Positions 48,395 to 56,431 of a stretch of DNA of 57,997 nucleotides are shown one piece after another (the stretch's first letter is position 1; every line of letters begins with the position of its first letter). The position numbers and the translations under genes are program-made. The notes below the pieces were generated by a model. The model saw only the letters and a list, made by a program, of their open reading frames with translations, had not been told where the DNA came from and did not search any database. The stretch is taken from positions 1-57,997 of the forward strand of contig NZ_JAINVG010000045.1 in assembly GCF_020400725.1 (NCBI RefSeq), read 5' to 3'. The stretch is from Streptomyces sp. NK15101 (GTDB lineage: Bacteria; Actinomycetota; Actinomycetes; Streptomycetales; Streptomycetaceae).

Positions 48395-49786
48395 TCAGAA
48401 GAGTTTTCCGGGGTTGAGCAGCCCCAGCGGGTCGAAGGCGGCCTTGATCCCGCGCTGGAGCTCCAGCCCGACCGGGCCCAGTTCCCGTGCCAGCCACTCC
48501 TTCTTGAGGACGCCCACGCCGTGCTCGCCGGTGATCGTGCCGCCGAGCGCGAGCCCCAGCGCCATGATCTCGTCGAAGGACTCCCGCGCCCGCCGCGACT
48601 CGTCCTCGTCGGTGTGGTCGAAGCAGACGACGGGATGGGTGTTGCCGTCGCCCGCGTGCGCGCAGACGCCGATGGTCAGGCGGTACTTCTCCGCGATCGC
48701 CGCCGTGCCGTCGAGCATCTCGGCGAGCCGCGTCCGCGGCACGCACACGTCGTCGATCATCGTCGCGGACTTGATCGTCTCCAGGGCGGTGAGGGAGAGC
48801 CGGCGTGCCTGGAGGAGGAGTTCGGACTCGGCGGTGTCCGCGGCCGGGACGACCTCGGTGGCGCCCGCCGCCCTGCACAGCTCCCCGACGGCGGCGAGGT
48901 CGGCGGCCGGGTCCGGGGTGTCGAAGGCGCAGAGGAGCAGCGCCTCGGTGGTGTTCGGCAGACCCATGCGCGCCAGCCTGTTGACCGCCTGGACGGTGGT
49001 GCGGTCCATGAGTTCGAGCAGTGAAGGGGTGTGGCCGCGCTCCATGATCGCGCAGACGGCCTCGCAGGCGGCGGCCGCGGAGGGGAACTCGGCGGCGAGC
49101 GCGAGCTGCGCCGGCGGCCGCGGCTTGAGCGCGAGCACGGCCCCGACGACGATGCCGAGACTGCCCTCCGAGCCGACGAAGAGCCGGGTCAGGTCGTATC
49201 CGGCGACGCCCTTCGCGGTGCGCCGACCGGTGCGCAGGAGCCGCCCGTCGGCGAGGACGACGTCCAGGCCGAGGACGTACTCGGCGGTGACCCCGTACTT
49301 GACGCAGCACAGACCACCGGAGGCGGTGCCGATGTTCCCGCCGATGGTGCAGGTCTCCCAGCTGGAGGGATCCGGCGGGTAGTACAGGCCGTGTTCGGCG
49401 ACGGCACGGGACAGCACGGCGTTGACGACGCCCGGTTCGACGACGGCGATCCGGTCGACCGGGTTGATCTCCAGGATGCGGTCCATCTTGACCAGGGAGA
49501 GCACGATGCAGCCGTCGGAGGCGTTGGCGCCCCCCGACAGGCCCGTGCGGGCGCCCTGCGGGACGACGGGGACGCGGAGTTCGGTCGCGGTGCGCATGAC
49601 GTGCCGGACCTGTTCGACCGTGCGCGGAAGCACGACGGCCGCGGGGGCGCCGGCCGCGCAGAAACTCGCCATGTCGCGCGCGTAGGAGGCCGTCACGTCC
49701 GGATCGGTGAGCAGCGCCTCGGCCGGGAGCCCGGCCCCGAGGGCCTCGTGGAGCACCTGAAGATCGTCCCTCTGAAGATCGTCCAT
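48395..49786 (-). CDS. FAD-linked oxidase (GlcD/LDH-type)
   Basis: 463 aa flavin oxidase of the 2-hydroxyacid type (GlcD, D-lactate dehydrogenase). The N-terminal FAD-binding domain (about 1-220) has PVVPQGARTGLSGGANASDG near 75, VEPGVVNAVLSRAVAEHG and SSWETCTIGGNIGTASGG (split CTIGGNIGTASGG) near 145. The C-terminal domain has GDGNTHPVV with FAD/substrate residues, EHGVGVLKKEWL and the family terminus LDPLGLLNPGK-type. Likely oxidises glycolate, lactate or a related acid. Convergent with ssgG (31 bp). Confidence 0.94.
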   Translation of the reverse strand: MDDLQRDDLQVLHEALGAGLPAEALLTDPDVTASYARDMASFCAAGAPAAVVLPRTVEQVRHVMRTATELRVPVVPQGARTGLSGGANASDGCIVLSLVKMDRILEINPVDRIAVVEPGVVNAVLSRAVAEHGLYYPPDPSSWETCTIGGNIGTASGGLCCVKYGVTAEYVLGLDVVLADGRLLRTGRRTAKGVAGYDLTRLFVGSEGSLGIVVGAVLALKPRPPAQLALAAEFPSAAAACEAVCAIMERGHTPSLLELMDRTTVQAVNRLARMGLPNTTEALLLCAFDTPDPAADLAAVGELCRAAGATEVVPAADTAESELLLQARRLSLTALETIKSATMIDDVCVPRTRLAEMLDGTAAIAEKYRLTIGVCAHAGDGNTHPVVCFDHTDEDESRRARESFDEIMALGLALGGTITGEHGVGVLKKEWLARELGPVGLELQRGIKAAFDPLGLLNPGKLF

Positions 49787-49875
49787 GCGTCCAGCGTGGC
49801 ACCCGGGGCCATCGGTGTGAACCCGCCGGAGCGAGCGCTTCGTGTGCTCTTCGTACGGGCGGAGGCGGGCGCACA

Positions 49876-51273
49876 GTGAGCGCCATGAAGACCCAGAACG
49901 TGTCGAGGACGGTCCTGGCGGGCGGGGTGGGCGCGGTGCTCGCGGCGACGGCCCTGTTGTACGTCCCGGAGTTCGCCGGCCAGGGCGCGCCGCCCCCGCC
50001 CGGGCCGGCGGAGCGGGCGGCGAGCGCGGCCCACGCGGGCGCGCAGGCCGCGCTGCCGGACCTGGCCGCGCTGATCACCGACCGGGAGAAGTGGCTGCGG
50101 GACCATCCGGACGACGAGGCGTCCTGGGCCGAGCTGGGCGCGGCGTACACGGAGCGGGGCAGCCGGCTCGGTGACGTGCGGGACTATCCGCGGGCCGAGC
50201 GGGCCCTGCGCCGCTCGCTCGCCGAACGGCCCGCCGCCCGCGGCAACCTGGACGCGCAGCTGGGGCTCGGAGCGCTCGCCGGGGCGCGGGGCGACTGGAA
50301 GACGGCCAGGGAGTGGGGCGAGCGGGTGCGGAAGGCCGATCCGCGCCGGTGGCCCGTGTACCCGGTCCTGATGGACGCGTACAACGGCCTCGGGGAGTAC
50401 AAGGCGGCCCAGGAGGCCATGGAGAGCCTGGAGGAGCTCCACACGGGCGCGGTGGTGCGGGCCAGGGCCGCGCAGACCTACCGCGACCGGGGCTGGCGCG
50501 AGGACGCCGACGCGGCGGCCCTGGACGCGGCGGCGCTCGCGGAGACGGACGCCGAGAAGGCGGCGGCCCTCGCGCGGCTCGGGGACCTGGCGTGGGAGCG
50601 GGGCGAACCGGAGGAGGCCCTGGGGCGGTTCGGGGCGGCGCTGCGGCTCGTACGGGACCACGGGCCGTCCCTCGCCGGCCGGGCACGCGCGCTCACGGCC
50701 CTCGGCCGCACGGACGAGGCGGTGCGCGACTGGCGGGCGGCCCTGGCCGGGCCGCAGCTGCCGGAGTACCTCCTGGAGGCGGGCGAACTGTACGAGTCGC
50801 TGGGCCTCGACGGGGACGCGCGGGCCCTGTACGAGCGGCTGCGGACGGGCACGTGGACGGACGCGGAGGTGGCTCTCGGGCTGCTCGACGCGGACCACGG
50901 CGACCCGGCGGCGGCCGTCGTCCGGATGCGGGCGGAGTGGGCGCGGGGCCACCGCTCGGTGCGGGTGGCGGACGCGTTGGGGTGGGCCCTGCACCGCTCG
51001 GGGGCGTCGAAGGAGGCGCTGGGGTACGCGAGGACCGCCACGGAGGAGGGGCTGCGGAGCGCGCTCTTCACGTACCACCGGGGCGAGATCGAGCGGGCGC
51101 TCCAACAGACCGGTCCGGCCCGGCGTCACCTGGCGGAGGCCCTGCGGATCAACCCGGAGTTCTCCCCCTTGCACGCCCGGCGGGCGGAGGGGGCCCTGAC
51201 GGCGCTGGGAGAACTCCCGGACGGGCTCCCGGCGGAGCTCCTCTCGAAGCCGACGCCACCACGCCGCAGCTGA
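49876..51273 (+). CDS. TPR-repeat protein with N-terminal membrane anchor
   Basis: 465 aa from GTG 49876, chosen because GGAGG lies 10 bases upstream (ATG 49885 is an alternative). Signal-anchor at about 12-30 (AGGVGAVLAATALLYVPEF), Ala-rich linker, then TPR repeats from about 70 (WAELGAAYTERGSRLGDVRDYPRAERALRRSL as ERALRRSLAERPAARG) to 450. The rest is a helical solenoid. Probably extracytoplasmic scaffold. It ends in a perfect terminator and precedes hppD convergently. Confidence 0.88.
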   Translation: MSAMKTQNVSRTVLAGGVGAVLAATALLYVPEFAGQGAPPPPGPAERAASAAHAGAQAALPDLAALITDREKWLRDHPDDEASWAELGAAYTERGSRLGDVRDYPRAERALRRSLAERPAARGNLDAQLGLGALAGARGDWKTAREWGERVRKADPRRWPVYPVLMDAYNGLGEYKAAQEAMESLEELHTGAVVRARAAQTYRDRGWREDADAAALDAAALAETDAEKAAALARLGDLAWERGEPEEALGRFGAALRLVRDHGPSLAGRARALTALGRTDEAVRDWRAALAGPQLPEYLLEAGELYESLGLDGDARALYERLRTGTWTDAEVALGLLDADHGDPAAAVVRMRAEWARGHRSVRVADALGWALHRSGASKEALGYARTATEEGLRSALFTYHRGEIERALQQTGPARRHLAEALRINPEFSPLHARRAEGALTALGELPDGLPAELLSKPTPPRRS

Positions 51274-51281
51274 ACGCGCGA

Positions 51282-51312
51282 GCCCCGGCCCATCCCCCGT
51301 ATGGGCCGGGGC
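51282..51312 (+). terminator. Terminator of the TPR gene
   Basis: GCCCCGGCCCAT (51282-51293) and ATGGGCCGGGGC (51301-51312) form a perfect 12-bp stem with a 7-nt loop, 9 bp after the stop codon. Confidence 0.9.
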
Positions 51313-51339
51313 CCGCGCGCCCGGCTGGGCGGTGCCCCG

Positions 51340-51387
51340 CCCGTGTGGGCAATCGTCCCGCTGGGGCGGGACGGGTGGGCACACGGG
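51340..51387. repeat. Intergenic hairpin with 22-bp arms
   Basis: Arms 51340-51361 and 51366-51387 pair at 18 of 22 positions (CCCGTGTG and CGTCCCGC match exactly at each end). Part of a 300-bp non-coding block between convergent genes. Confidence 0.7.
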
Positions 51388-51470
51388 GACGGCGCCCTTC
51401 AGCGGGGCCCCCGCGTTCCGCGCCTGGACCCGCACCACAAGGGGCGGCGCACGTCCGGTGCGGGTTCGGG

Positions 51471-51584
51471 CGCGGGAGCCTGGGCCCGGCAAGGGGCGCC
51501 GTTCCGTTGCGCCCACCCTCCCCCGAGCTCTCGGCTCCGCTCGAGCAGGGGGACCCCCTTGCCCCAGCGGAACGACCGCCCACA
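51471..51584. repeat. Dispersed intergenic palindromic element, copy B
   Basis: Similar to copy A at 34546-34660; core CCTCCCCCGAGCTCTCGGCT at 51517-51536, then CGCTCGAGCAGGGGG. Lies between the convergent TPR gene and hppD. Confidence 0.8.
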
Positions 51585-51608
51585 ACGGGGCGCGAGGGGC
51601 GCATGTGT

Positions 51609-51640
51609 GAGGGGCTCCGGGAGTCGCCCCGGAGCCCCTC
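51609..51640 (-). terminator. Terminator of hppD
   Basis: GAGGGGCTCCGG (51609-51620) and CCGGAGCCCCTC (51629-51640) pair perfectly; it starts 12 bp downstream of the hppD stop. Confidence 0.9.
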
Positions 51641-51651
51641 ACCGGCCGTGG

Positions 51652-52797
51652 CTAGAGGTTGCCGCGCTTCTCCTGCTCGCGCTCGATCGCCTCGAACAGC
51701 GCCTTGAAGTTGCCCTTGCCGAAGCCCATCGACCCGTGGCGCTCGATCATCTCGAAGAAGACGGTCGGGCGGTCCTGGACCGGCTTGGTGAAGATCTGCA
51801 GCAGGTAGCCGTCCTCGTCGCGGTCGACGAGGATCTTCAGCTCGCGCAGGATCTCGATGGGCACGCGCGTCTCGCCCGCCCACTCGCCGAGCGTGTCGTA
51901 GTACGAGTCGGGGGTGTCGAGGAACTGCACGCCCGCGGCCCGCATCGCCCGCACGGAGGCCACGATGTCGTTGGTGGCGAGGGCGATGTGCTGCACGCCG
52001 GCGCCGCCGTAGAACTCGAGGTACTCGTCGATCTGCGACTTCTTCTTCGCGATCGCCGGCTCGTTGATCGGGAACTTCACCTTGAGGGTGCCGTCCGCGA
52101 CGACCTTCGACATCAGCGCCGAGTACTCGGTCGCGATGTCGTCGCCCACGAACTCCTTCATGTTCGTGAAGCCCATGACCTTGTTGTAGAAGCCGACCCA
52201 CTCGTTCATCTTGCCGAGCTCGACGTTGCCGACGCAGTGGTCGATGGCCTGGAAGGTCCGCTTGGCCGGGGGCTCGACGATCGGGTTGGCGGGGACGAAG
52301 CCCGGCAGGTACGGGCCGTCGTAGCCGGAGCGCTCGACGAGGGTGTGGCGGGTCTTGCCGTACGTGGCGATGGCGGCGAGGACGACGGTGCCGTTCTCGT
52401 CCTTCAGCTCGTAGGGCTCGGTGATGCCGGTGGCGCCGTGCTCGACGGCGTAGGCGTACGCGGCGCGCGCGTCCGGCACCTCGATCGCCAGGTCGACGAC
52501 GCCGTCGCCGTGCTCGGCGACGTGCTCGGCGAGGAAGCGGCCCCAGTCGGTCGCGACCTTGATGACGGAGGTGAACACGAAACGGGCGGAGCCGTTGGTG
52601 AGGACGTAACTGGCGGTCTCGCGGCTGCCGTTCTCCGGTCCGGAGTAGGCGACCAGCTTCATGCCGAAGGCCGTGGAGTAGTAGTGCGCGGCCTGCTTGG
52701 CGTTGCCGACGGCGAAGACGACCGCGTCCATTCCCTTGACCGGGAAGGGATCGGCCTCACGCGCGGTGGAAGGGGTGTGATCGATGGTCTCAGTCAT
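51652..52797 (-). CDS. hppD: 4-hydroxyphenylpyruvate dioxygenase
   Basis: 381 aa, full length. Fe(II)-dependent dioxygenase turning 4-hydroxyphenylpyruvate into homogentisate (tyrosine catabolism; melanin-like pigments). Two vicinal-oxygen-chelate domains; the iron ligands are His in FQAIDHCVGNVE near 187, His in GVQHIALATND near 266 and Glu in VFFEMIERHG near 350. The C-terminal helix FKALFEAIEREQEKRGNL gates the site. Divergent from an Lrp-family gene with an operator between them. Confidence 0.96.
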   Translation of the reverse strand: MTETIDHTPSTAREADPFPVKGMDAVVFAVGNAKQAAHYYSTAFGMKLVAYSGPENGSRETASYVLTNGSARFVFTSVIKVATDWGRFLAEHVAEHGDGVVDLAIEVPDARAAYAYAVEHGATGITEPYELKDENGTVVLAAIATYGKTRHTLVERSGYDGPYLPGFVPANPIVEPPAKRTFQAIDHCVGNVELGKMNEWVGFYNKVMGFTNMKEFVGDDIATEYSALMSKVVADGTLKVKFPINEPAIAKKKSQIDEYLEFYGGAGVQHIALATNDIVASVRAMRAAGVQFLDTPDSYYDTLGEWAGETRVPIEILRELKILVDRDEDGYLLQIFTKPVQDRPTVFFEMIERHGSMGFGKGNFKALFEAIEREQEKRGNL

Positions 52798-52849
52798 GGC
52801 AGCAATGTCCCGCCGTTCGGCAAGGTGCGCAAGAGTTCGCTTATCCGCT

Positions 52850-52904
52850 GGTCAGGTTGTACAGCGACCGGCGAGTATGGTCGTGCGACTTGTACATCCT
52901 GACC
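52850..52904. promoter_or_regulatory. Inverted repeat operator for the Lrp-like regulator
   Basis: GGTCAGGTTGTACA (52850-52863) and TGTACATCCTGACC (52891-52904) are inverted copies with one mismatch in 14 bases; half sites are about 41 bp apart (four turns), typical for an Lrp/AsnC octamer. It lies between hppD and the regulator and ends 14 bp before its GTG start. Confidence 0.75.
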
Positions 52905-52918
52905 ATGGGGAGGCCGCT

Positions 52919-53386
52919 GTGGCGATCGATCATTTGGACGGCCGGCTGATCGCGCTGCTCGCGCGCGAGCCGCGCATCGGGGTCCTGGAGGCCTCCCGGC
53001 GTCTGGGGGTGGCGCGCGGCACGGTGCAGGCGCGCCTCGACCGGCTGCAGGCGAACGGGGTGATCCGCGGCTTCGGACCGCAGGTGGACCCGGCGGCGCT
53101 CGGTTATCCGGTGACGGCCTTCGCGACCCTGGAGATCAAGCAGGGCCAGGGTGCCGACGTGCGGGGCCATCTGGCGACGGTGCCGGAGGTCCTGGAGCTG
53201 CACACGACGACGGGCCACGGCGACATGCTCTGCCGGCTCGTCGCCCGCTCGAACGCGGACCTGCAGCGGGTGATCGACAAGGTGGTGGCGTTCGAGGGGA
53301 TCGTGCGGGCGTCGACGGCGATCGTGATGGAGAACCCGGTGCCGCTGCGGATCATCCCGCTGGTGGAGCAGGCGGCGGGCGAGTAG
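52919..53386 (+). CDS. Lrp/AsnC family transcriptional regulator
   Basis: 155 aa from GTG 52919 with GGGGAGG upstream. N-terminal HTH (DHLDGRLIALLAREPRIGVLEASRRLGVARGTVQARLDRLQ as IGVLEASRRLGVARGTVQAR) near 15-40 and a C-terminal AsnC ligand-binding fold (VTAFATLEIKQG, VLELHTTTGHGDMLCRLVARS) near 70-130. Binding an aromatic amino acid or HPP could control hppD; the divergent arrangement and operator support that. The ligand is inferred from context only. Confidence 0.92.
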   Translation: MAIDHLDGRLIALLAREPRIGVLEASRRLGVARGTVQARLDRLQANGVIRGFGPQVDPAALGYPVTAFATLEIKQGQGADVRGHLATVPEVLELHTTTGHGDMLCRLVARSNADLQRVIDKVVAFEGIVRASTAIVMENPVPLRIIPLVEQAAGE

Positions 53387-53388
53387 GC

Positions 53389-53463
53389 GCAAAGAATCCG
53401 ACGCAAAAAGGTCTCTGCAAAGAAGAAGCTGCAAAGAACCCCTTGCAACCTCTTCTTTGCAAC
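53389..53463. repeat. Six GCAA motifs at exact 14-bp spacing upstream of HTH gene
   Basis: GCAA begins at 53389, 53403, 53417, 53431, 53445 and 53459, each exactly 14 bp after the previous; four carry GCAAA. The copies at 53416-53424 and 53430-53438 are TGCAAAGAA, and 53453-53461 is its inverse TTCTTTGCA. The array ends 15 bp before the ATG at 53478 of a helix-turn-helix gene. Confidence 0.9.
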
Positions 53464-53477
53464 TCTACGATTCAGGC

Positions 53478-54059
53478 ATGTCCGAGCCCGAGGAACACCT
53501 GAGCCGCACCCTGGACCCGCGCACCCTGCGCGGCCTCGCCCACCCGCTGCGCATCCAGCTGCTGCGCGTCCTGCGCCGGAGCGGTCCCGCCACCGCCTCC
53601 CAACTGGCCGAGCGGCTCGGCGAGTCCAGCGGTGCGACCAGTTACCACCTGCGCCAGCTCGCGGCCCACGGCTTCGTCGAGGACGACCCGACGCGCGGCA
53701 AGGGCCGGGAGCGGTGGTGGAAGGCGACCCTGCAGAGCACGACCTTCGACGAGTCGCTCTACAAGAACCCGGACCCGGAGATCCGGGGCGCCATCGCGGT
53801 CTACACCCACGAGATCGCGAACATCCACACCCAGGAGCTGAACACCTACCTCGGCACCCGGCACGACTGGCACGAGAGCTGGCTCGGCGCCTCCGACATG
53901 AGCGACTTCACGCTGCGCCTTCCGGCCGAGAAGCTGCGCGAGCTCGACGAGCGGATACACGCGCTCATCGAGTCGTACCGGGACGTCGCCGAGAAGGACG
54001 CGCCGGACGCGGAGCGCGTACGGATCCACTTCCACGCGTTCCCGCAGCGCGAGGACTGA
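53478..54059 (+). CDS. ArsR-like helix-turn-helix regulator
   Basis: 193 aa from ATG 53478. Winged helix (about 15-90): LRGLAHPLRIQLLRVLRRSGPATASQLAERLGESSGATSYHLRQLAAHGFV (split HPLRIQLLRVL, LGESSGATSYHLRQLAAHGFVE, of which the last shows the recognition helix). GKGRERWWKAT matches the wing typical of the HTH_20 subgroup. The C-terminal region (110-193) is helical and possibly binds a hydrophobic ligand. Downstream lie a tiny ORF and an MFS exporter in the same direction, so it probably controls them, and the array at 53389-53463 is its likely operator. Confidence 0.9.
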   Translation: MSEPEEHLSRTLDPRTLRGLAHPLRIQLLRVLRRSGPATASQLAERLGESSGATSYHLRQLAAHGFVEDDPTRGKGRERWWKATLQSTTFDESLYKNPDPEIRGAIAVYTHEIANIHTQELNTYLGTRHDWHESWLGASDMSDFTLRLPAEKLRELDERIHALIESYRDVAEKDAPDAERVRIHFHAFPQRED

Positions 54060-54127
54060 TCCGGGCCCACCGCACCGCCCGCACCGCCCCGCACCGTCAT
54101 CGCCCGCACCACGGAAGGACCCGCATC

Positions 54128-54316
54128 ATGCATGCCGACATCCACCTCCAGCTGCACGCGCTGACCGCCGAGGAGCTGCGGAACGAGGCCGCCGCCGTCC
54201 GGCCGGACGCCCCCGCCCGCGTCCCCGCCCTCCGCGCCCGACTGGGCTGGAAGCTCGTCGAGCTGGGCCTGCGACTGGTCACGCCCGCCCGTCACCCGGC
54301 CGCCCTGGCCGCGTGA
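54128..54316 (+). CDS. Small hypothetical protein between regulator and exporter
   Basis: 62 aa from ATG 54128 with GGAAGGA upstream. Composition: MHADIHLQLHALTAEELRNE then an Arg/Ala-rich helical C-terminus WKLVELGLRLVTPA. No family recognised; it may be a small accessory to the MFS exporter, whose GTG start overlaps its stop (GTGA). Confidence 0.65.
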   Translation: MHADIHLQLHALTAEELRNEAAAVRPDAPARVPALRARLGWKLVELGLRLVTPARHPAALAA

Positions 54317-55695
54317 CCGGACCGGGGGGCCGGGGGGGACACCACGTGACGACGCAACAGAACGACCGCACTCCGCTGGCCGGCGTCCTGGCCGCCAACG
54401 CCGTGTCGGTCACCGGCAATTCACTCACGCTCATCGGCGTCCCTTGGTTCGCGCTCGAGACCACGGGAAGCCCCGGCAAGGCCGGACTGGTCGCCTTCTT
54501 CGCGGCCGCCCCCGTCGTGCTCGCCGCCGTCGCCGGCGGCCCGGTCATCGACCGCATCGGGCGCCGCCGGGTCAGCATCACGTCCGACCTGGTCTGCGGC
54601 CTCGCGCTCACCGCGATCCCGCTCCTGCACCAGACCGGCCTCCTCCGGTTCTGGATGCTCTGCGCCCTGATGGCGGTCACGGGACTCTTCCACGCGCCCG
54701 GCGAGATGGCCCGGCACGTGCTCGTCCCCGACCTGGCGGGGCGCGCCGGGACCTCGCTCACCCGGGCCGCCAGCCTGTACGACGCGGTGGCGCGCGGGGC
54801 CCGGATGACGGGCGCCGCGATCGCCGGACTGCTCGTCGCCTTCATGGGCCCCGGCACCGTGCTGTACGTCGACGCGGCCACCTTCGCCGTCTCCGCGCTG
54901 CTCGTCACGGCGACCCTGCGCGGGGTGCCGTCGGCGGAGCCGCTGCGCGACGGCCCCCGCCTCTCCGCCGCCGGCTACCGCGCCGATCTGCGCGAGGGGT
55001 ACTCCTTCCTGTTCCGCGCCCGGCTGATGCTCGGGATCACGGTCATGGTGATGGTGACCAACGGCCTCAGCCAGAGCTGGAGTTCGGTGCTGCTGCCGGT
55101 CCACTCCCGGGAGGAGCTCGGCGGGCCCGCCGCGCAGGGCCTGCTCGTCTCGGCCTTCGCCGGCTGCGCCCTCGCGGGCGCCCTGCTCTACGGGGCGGTC
55201 GGGGAGCGCTTCCCGCGCCGGGCCGTGTTCACGGCGGGCTTCCTGATAGGCGGCGCCCCGCCGTACGTGGTGGCCGCCCTCACCGACACCACCGCGCCGC
55301 TCCTGGTGACGCTCGCGGCGTCGGGGCTCGGAGTCGGGGTCCTCAATCCGGTCCTGACCACGGTCGCCTACGAGCAGGTGCCCGACGAGCTGCGCAGCCG
55401 GGTCATGGGCGCGAGTACGGCGGGAGTGCTGCTCACGAATCCGCTGGGCGGTCTCGCGGCGGGTCTCCTGGTCGAGCGGGCCGGGCTGACGGCGACGCTG
55501 CTCGGGATCGGGACGCTCTACTTCCTCGTGACGCTCTCGCCGATGCTCTTCCCGGCCTGGCGCGGCATGGACGCCCCGCCGAAGGCCGGCCCAGCCGAGG
55601 GCCCCGTCGACGGCGCCGCCGAGGACGTCAGCAGGACGGAACCTTCGACTCCTGCCCCTGTTCCAGGGCCCTCAGGGACGCCACCGCGTCGCTGA
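54313..55695 (+). CDS. MFS transporter
   Basis: 460 aa from GTG 54313 (GTG 54346 with GGGGGGA upstream is a plausible alternative). Enterobactin-exporter-like MFS with twelve membrane segments: AANAVSVTGNSLTLIGVPWFAL at helix 1, DRIGRRRVSITSDL as loop 2-3 motif near 75, PDELRSRVMGASTAG near 355. The C-terminal about 45 residues are Pro/Ala-rich and overlap, on the opposite strand, the last 68 bp of the Lon-like gene. Likely drug/metabolite exporter under the adjacent HTH regulator. Confidence 0.92.
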   Translation: MTGPGGRGGHHVTTQQNDRTPLAGVLAANAVSVTGNSLTLIGVPWFALETTGSPGKAGLVAFFAAAPVVLAAVAGGPVIDRIGRRRVSITSDLVCGLALTAIPLLHQTGLLRFWMLCALMAVTGLFHAPGEMARHVLVPDLAGRAGTSLTRAASLYDAVARGARMTGAAIAGLLVAFMGPGTVLYVDAATFAVSALLVTATLRGVPSAEPLRDGPRLSAAGYRADLREGYSFLFRARLMLGITVMVMVTNGLSQSWSSVLLPVHSREELGGPAAQGLLVSAFAGCALAGALLYGAVGERFPRRAVFTAGFLIGGAPPYVVAALTDTTAPLLVTLAASGLGVGVLNPVLTTVAYEQVPDELRSRVMGASTAGVLLTNPLGGLAAGLLVERAGLTATLLGIGTLYFLVTLSPMLFPAWRGMDAPPKAGPAEGPVDGAAEDVSRTEPSTPAPVPGPSGTPPRR

Positions 55696-56422
55696 GCTCG
55701 GTGACGGGCACCAGCCGCAGGCCCTTCGGCCGCTCGGCCAGGGCGTCCGAGCACTCGTCCTTCGGGACGAGGAAGACGGTGGCCCCGTCCCGGGCGGCGG
55801 CCTGCGTCTTCAGGGAGACCCCGCCGACCGCGCCGACCGTGCCGTCCGGTTCGATCGTCCCCGTACCGGCGACGATCCGCCCGCCGGTGAGGTCGCCGCC
55901 GCCCCCGTCGCCGTCGAGCTTGTCGACGATGCCGAGGGAGAAGAGCAGCCCGGCGCTGGGGCCGCCGACATCCGCGAGGTGCAGGGTCACCTTCACCTTC
56001 TCGGGATCCTTCTTCAGGTACCCGAGCGCGGCGAGGGTGGCGGCGTCCTGCGACTCCTTCATCTGCCCGAGGTTGTGCTTCTCGATCTCGGCGTCGGACT
56101 TCCCCGGGGGGTAGACGGAGTCGTGCGGCAGGACGGCCCGGTCGGTACGGAACCAGGCGTCGACCACGTCGCCGAGGTCCACGTCGGTGGACGGCCCGGT
56201 CGCGAGGATCGTCGTCATCCGCAGCTGCCCCTTGACGGGCCGGACGGGGGCGCCGGTGATGGTGATGACCTCCTGGCCCTTGTCCTCGCCGAGCACGTCG
56301 GCGGTCGTGCCGGGCTGCGCGATCGCGTACGGCAGCGGCGCGAGCCCGACCACGGCGAAGAGGGCGGCGACGGGCAGGGCGCAGAGCGCGAGGGCACGGG
56401 GACGGGAGAGGCTGGAGAGCAC
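55628..56422 (-). CDS. Membrane-anchored Lon-like (S16) serine protease
   Basis: 264 aa. N-terminal membrane anchor (about 9-33, LALCALPVAALFAVVGLAP), then a degenerate region where YlbL-type proteins have a PDZ domain, and a C-terminal S16 domain (from about 140). The Ser-Lys dyad is present: Ser in DVGGPSAGLLFSLGIVD near 157 and Lys in GAVGGVSLKTQAA near 203. It probably degrades exported or membrane proteins on the outer face. Fewer residues than canonical YlbL because no PDZ is recognisable. Convergent and overlapping with the MFS gene. Confidence 0.85.
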   Translation of the reverse strand: MLSSLSRPRALALCALPVAALFAVVGLAPLPYAIAQPGTTADVLGEDKGQEVITITGAPVRPVKGQLRMTTILATGPSTDVDLGDVVDAWFRTDRAVLPHDSVYPPGKSDAEIEKHNLGQMKESQDAATLAALGYLKKDPEKVKVTLHLADVGGPSAGLLFSLGIVDKLDGDGGGGDLTGGRIVAGTGTIEPDGTVGAVGGVSLKTQAAARDGATVFLVPKDECSDALAERPKGLRLVPVTELSDAVASLRALEQGQESKVPSC

Positions 56423-56431
56423 GCCCCCAAT

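Noticed and set aside
53389..53463. CRISPR-like array
   Set aside because: The period is 14 bp with only a four- to nine-base core, no spacer-repeat organisation and no cas genes; it is an operator-type repeat.
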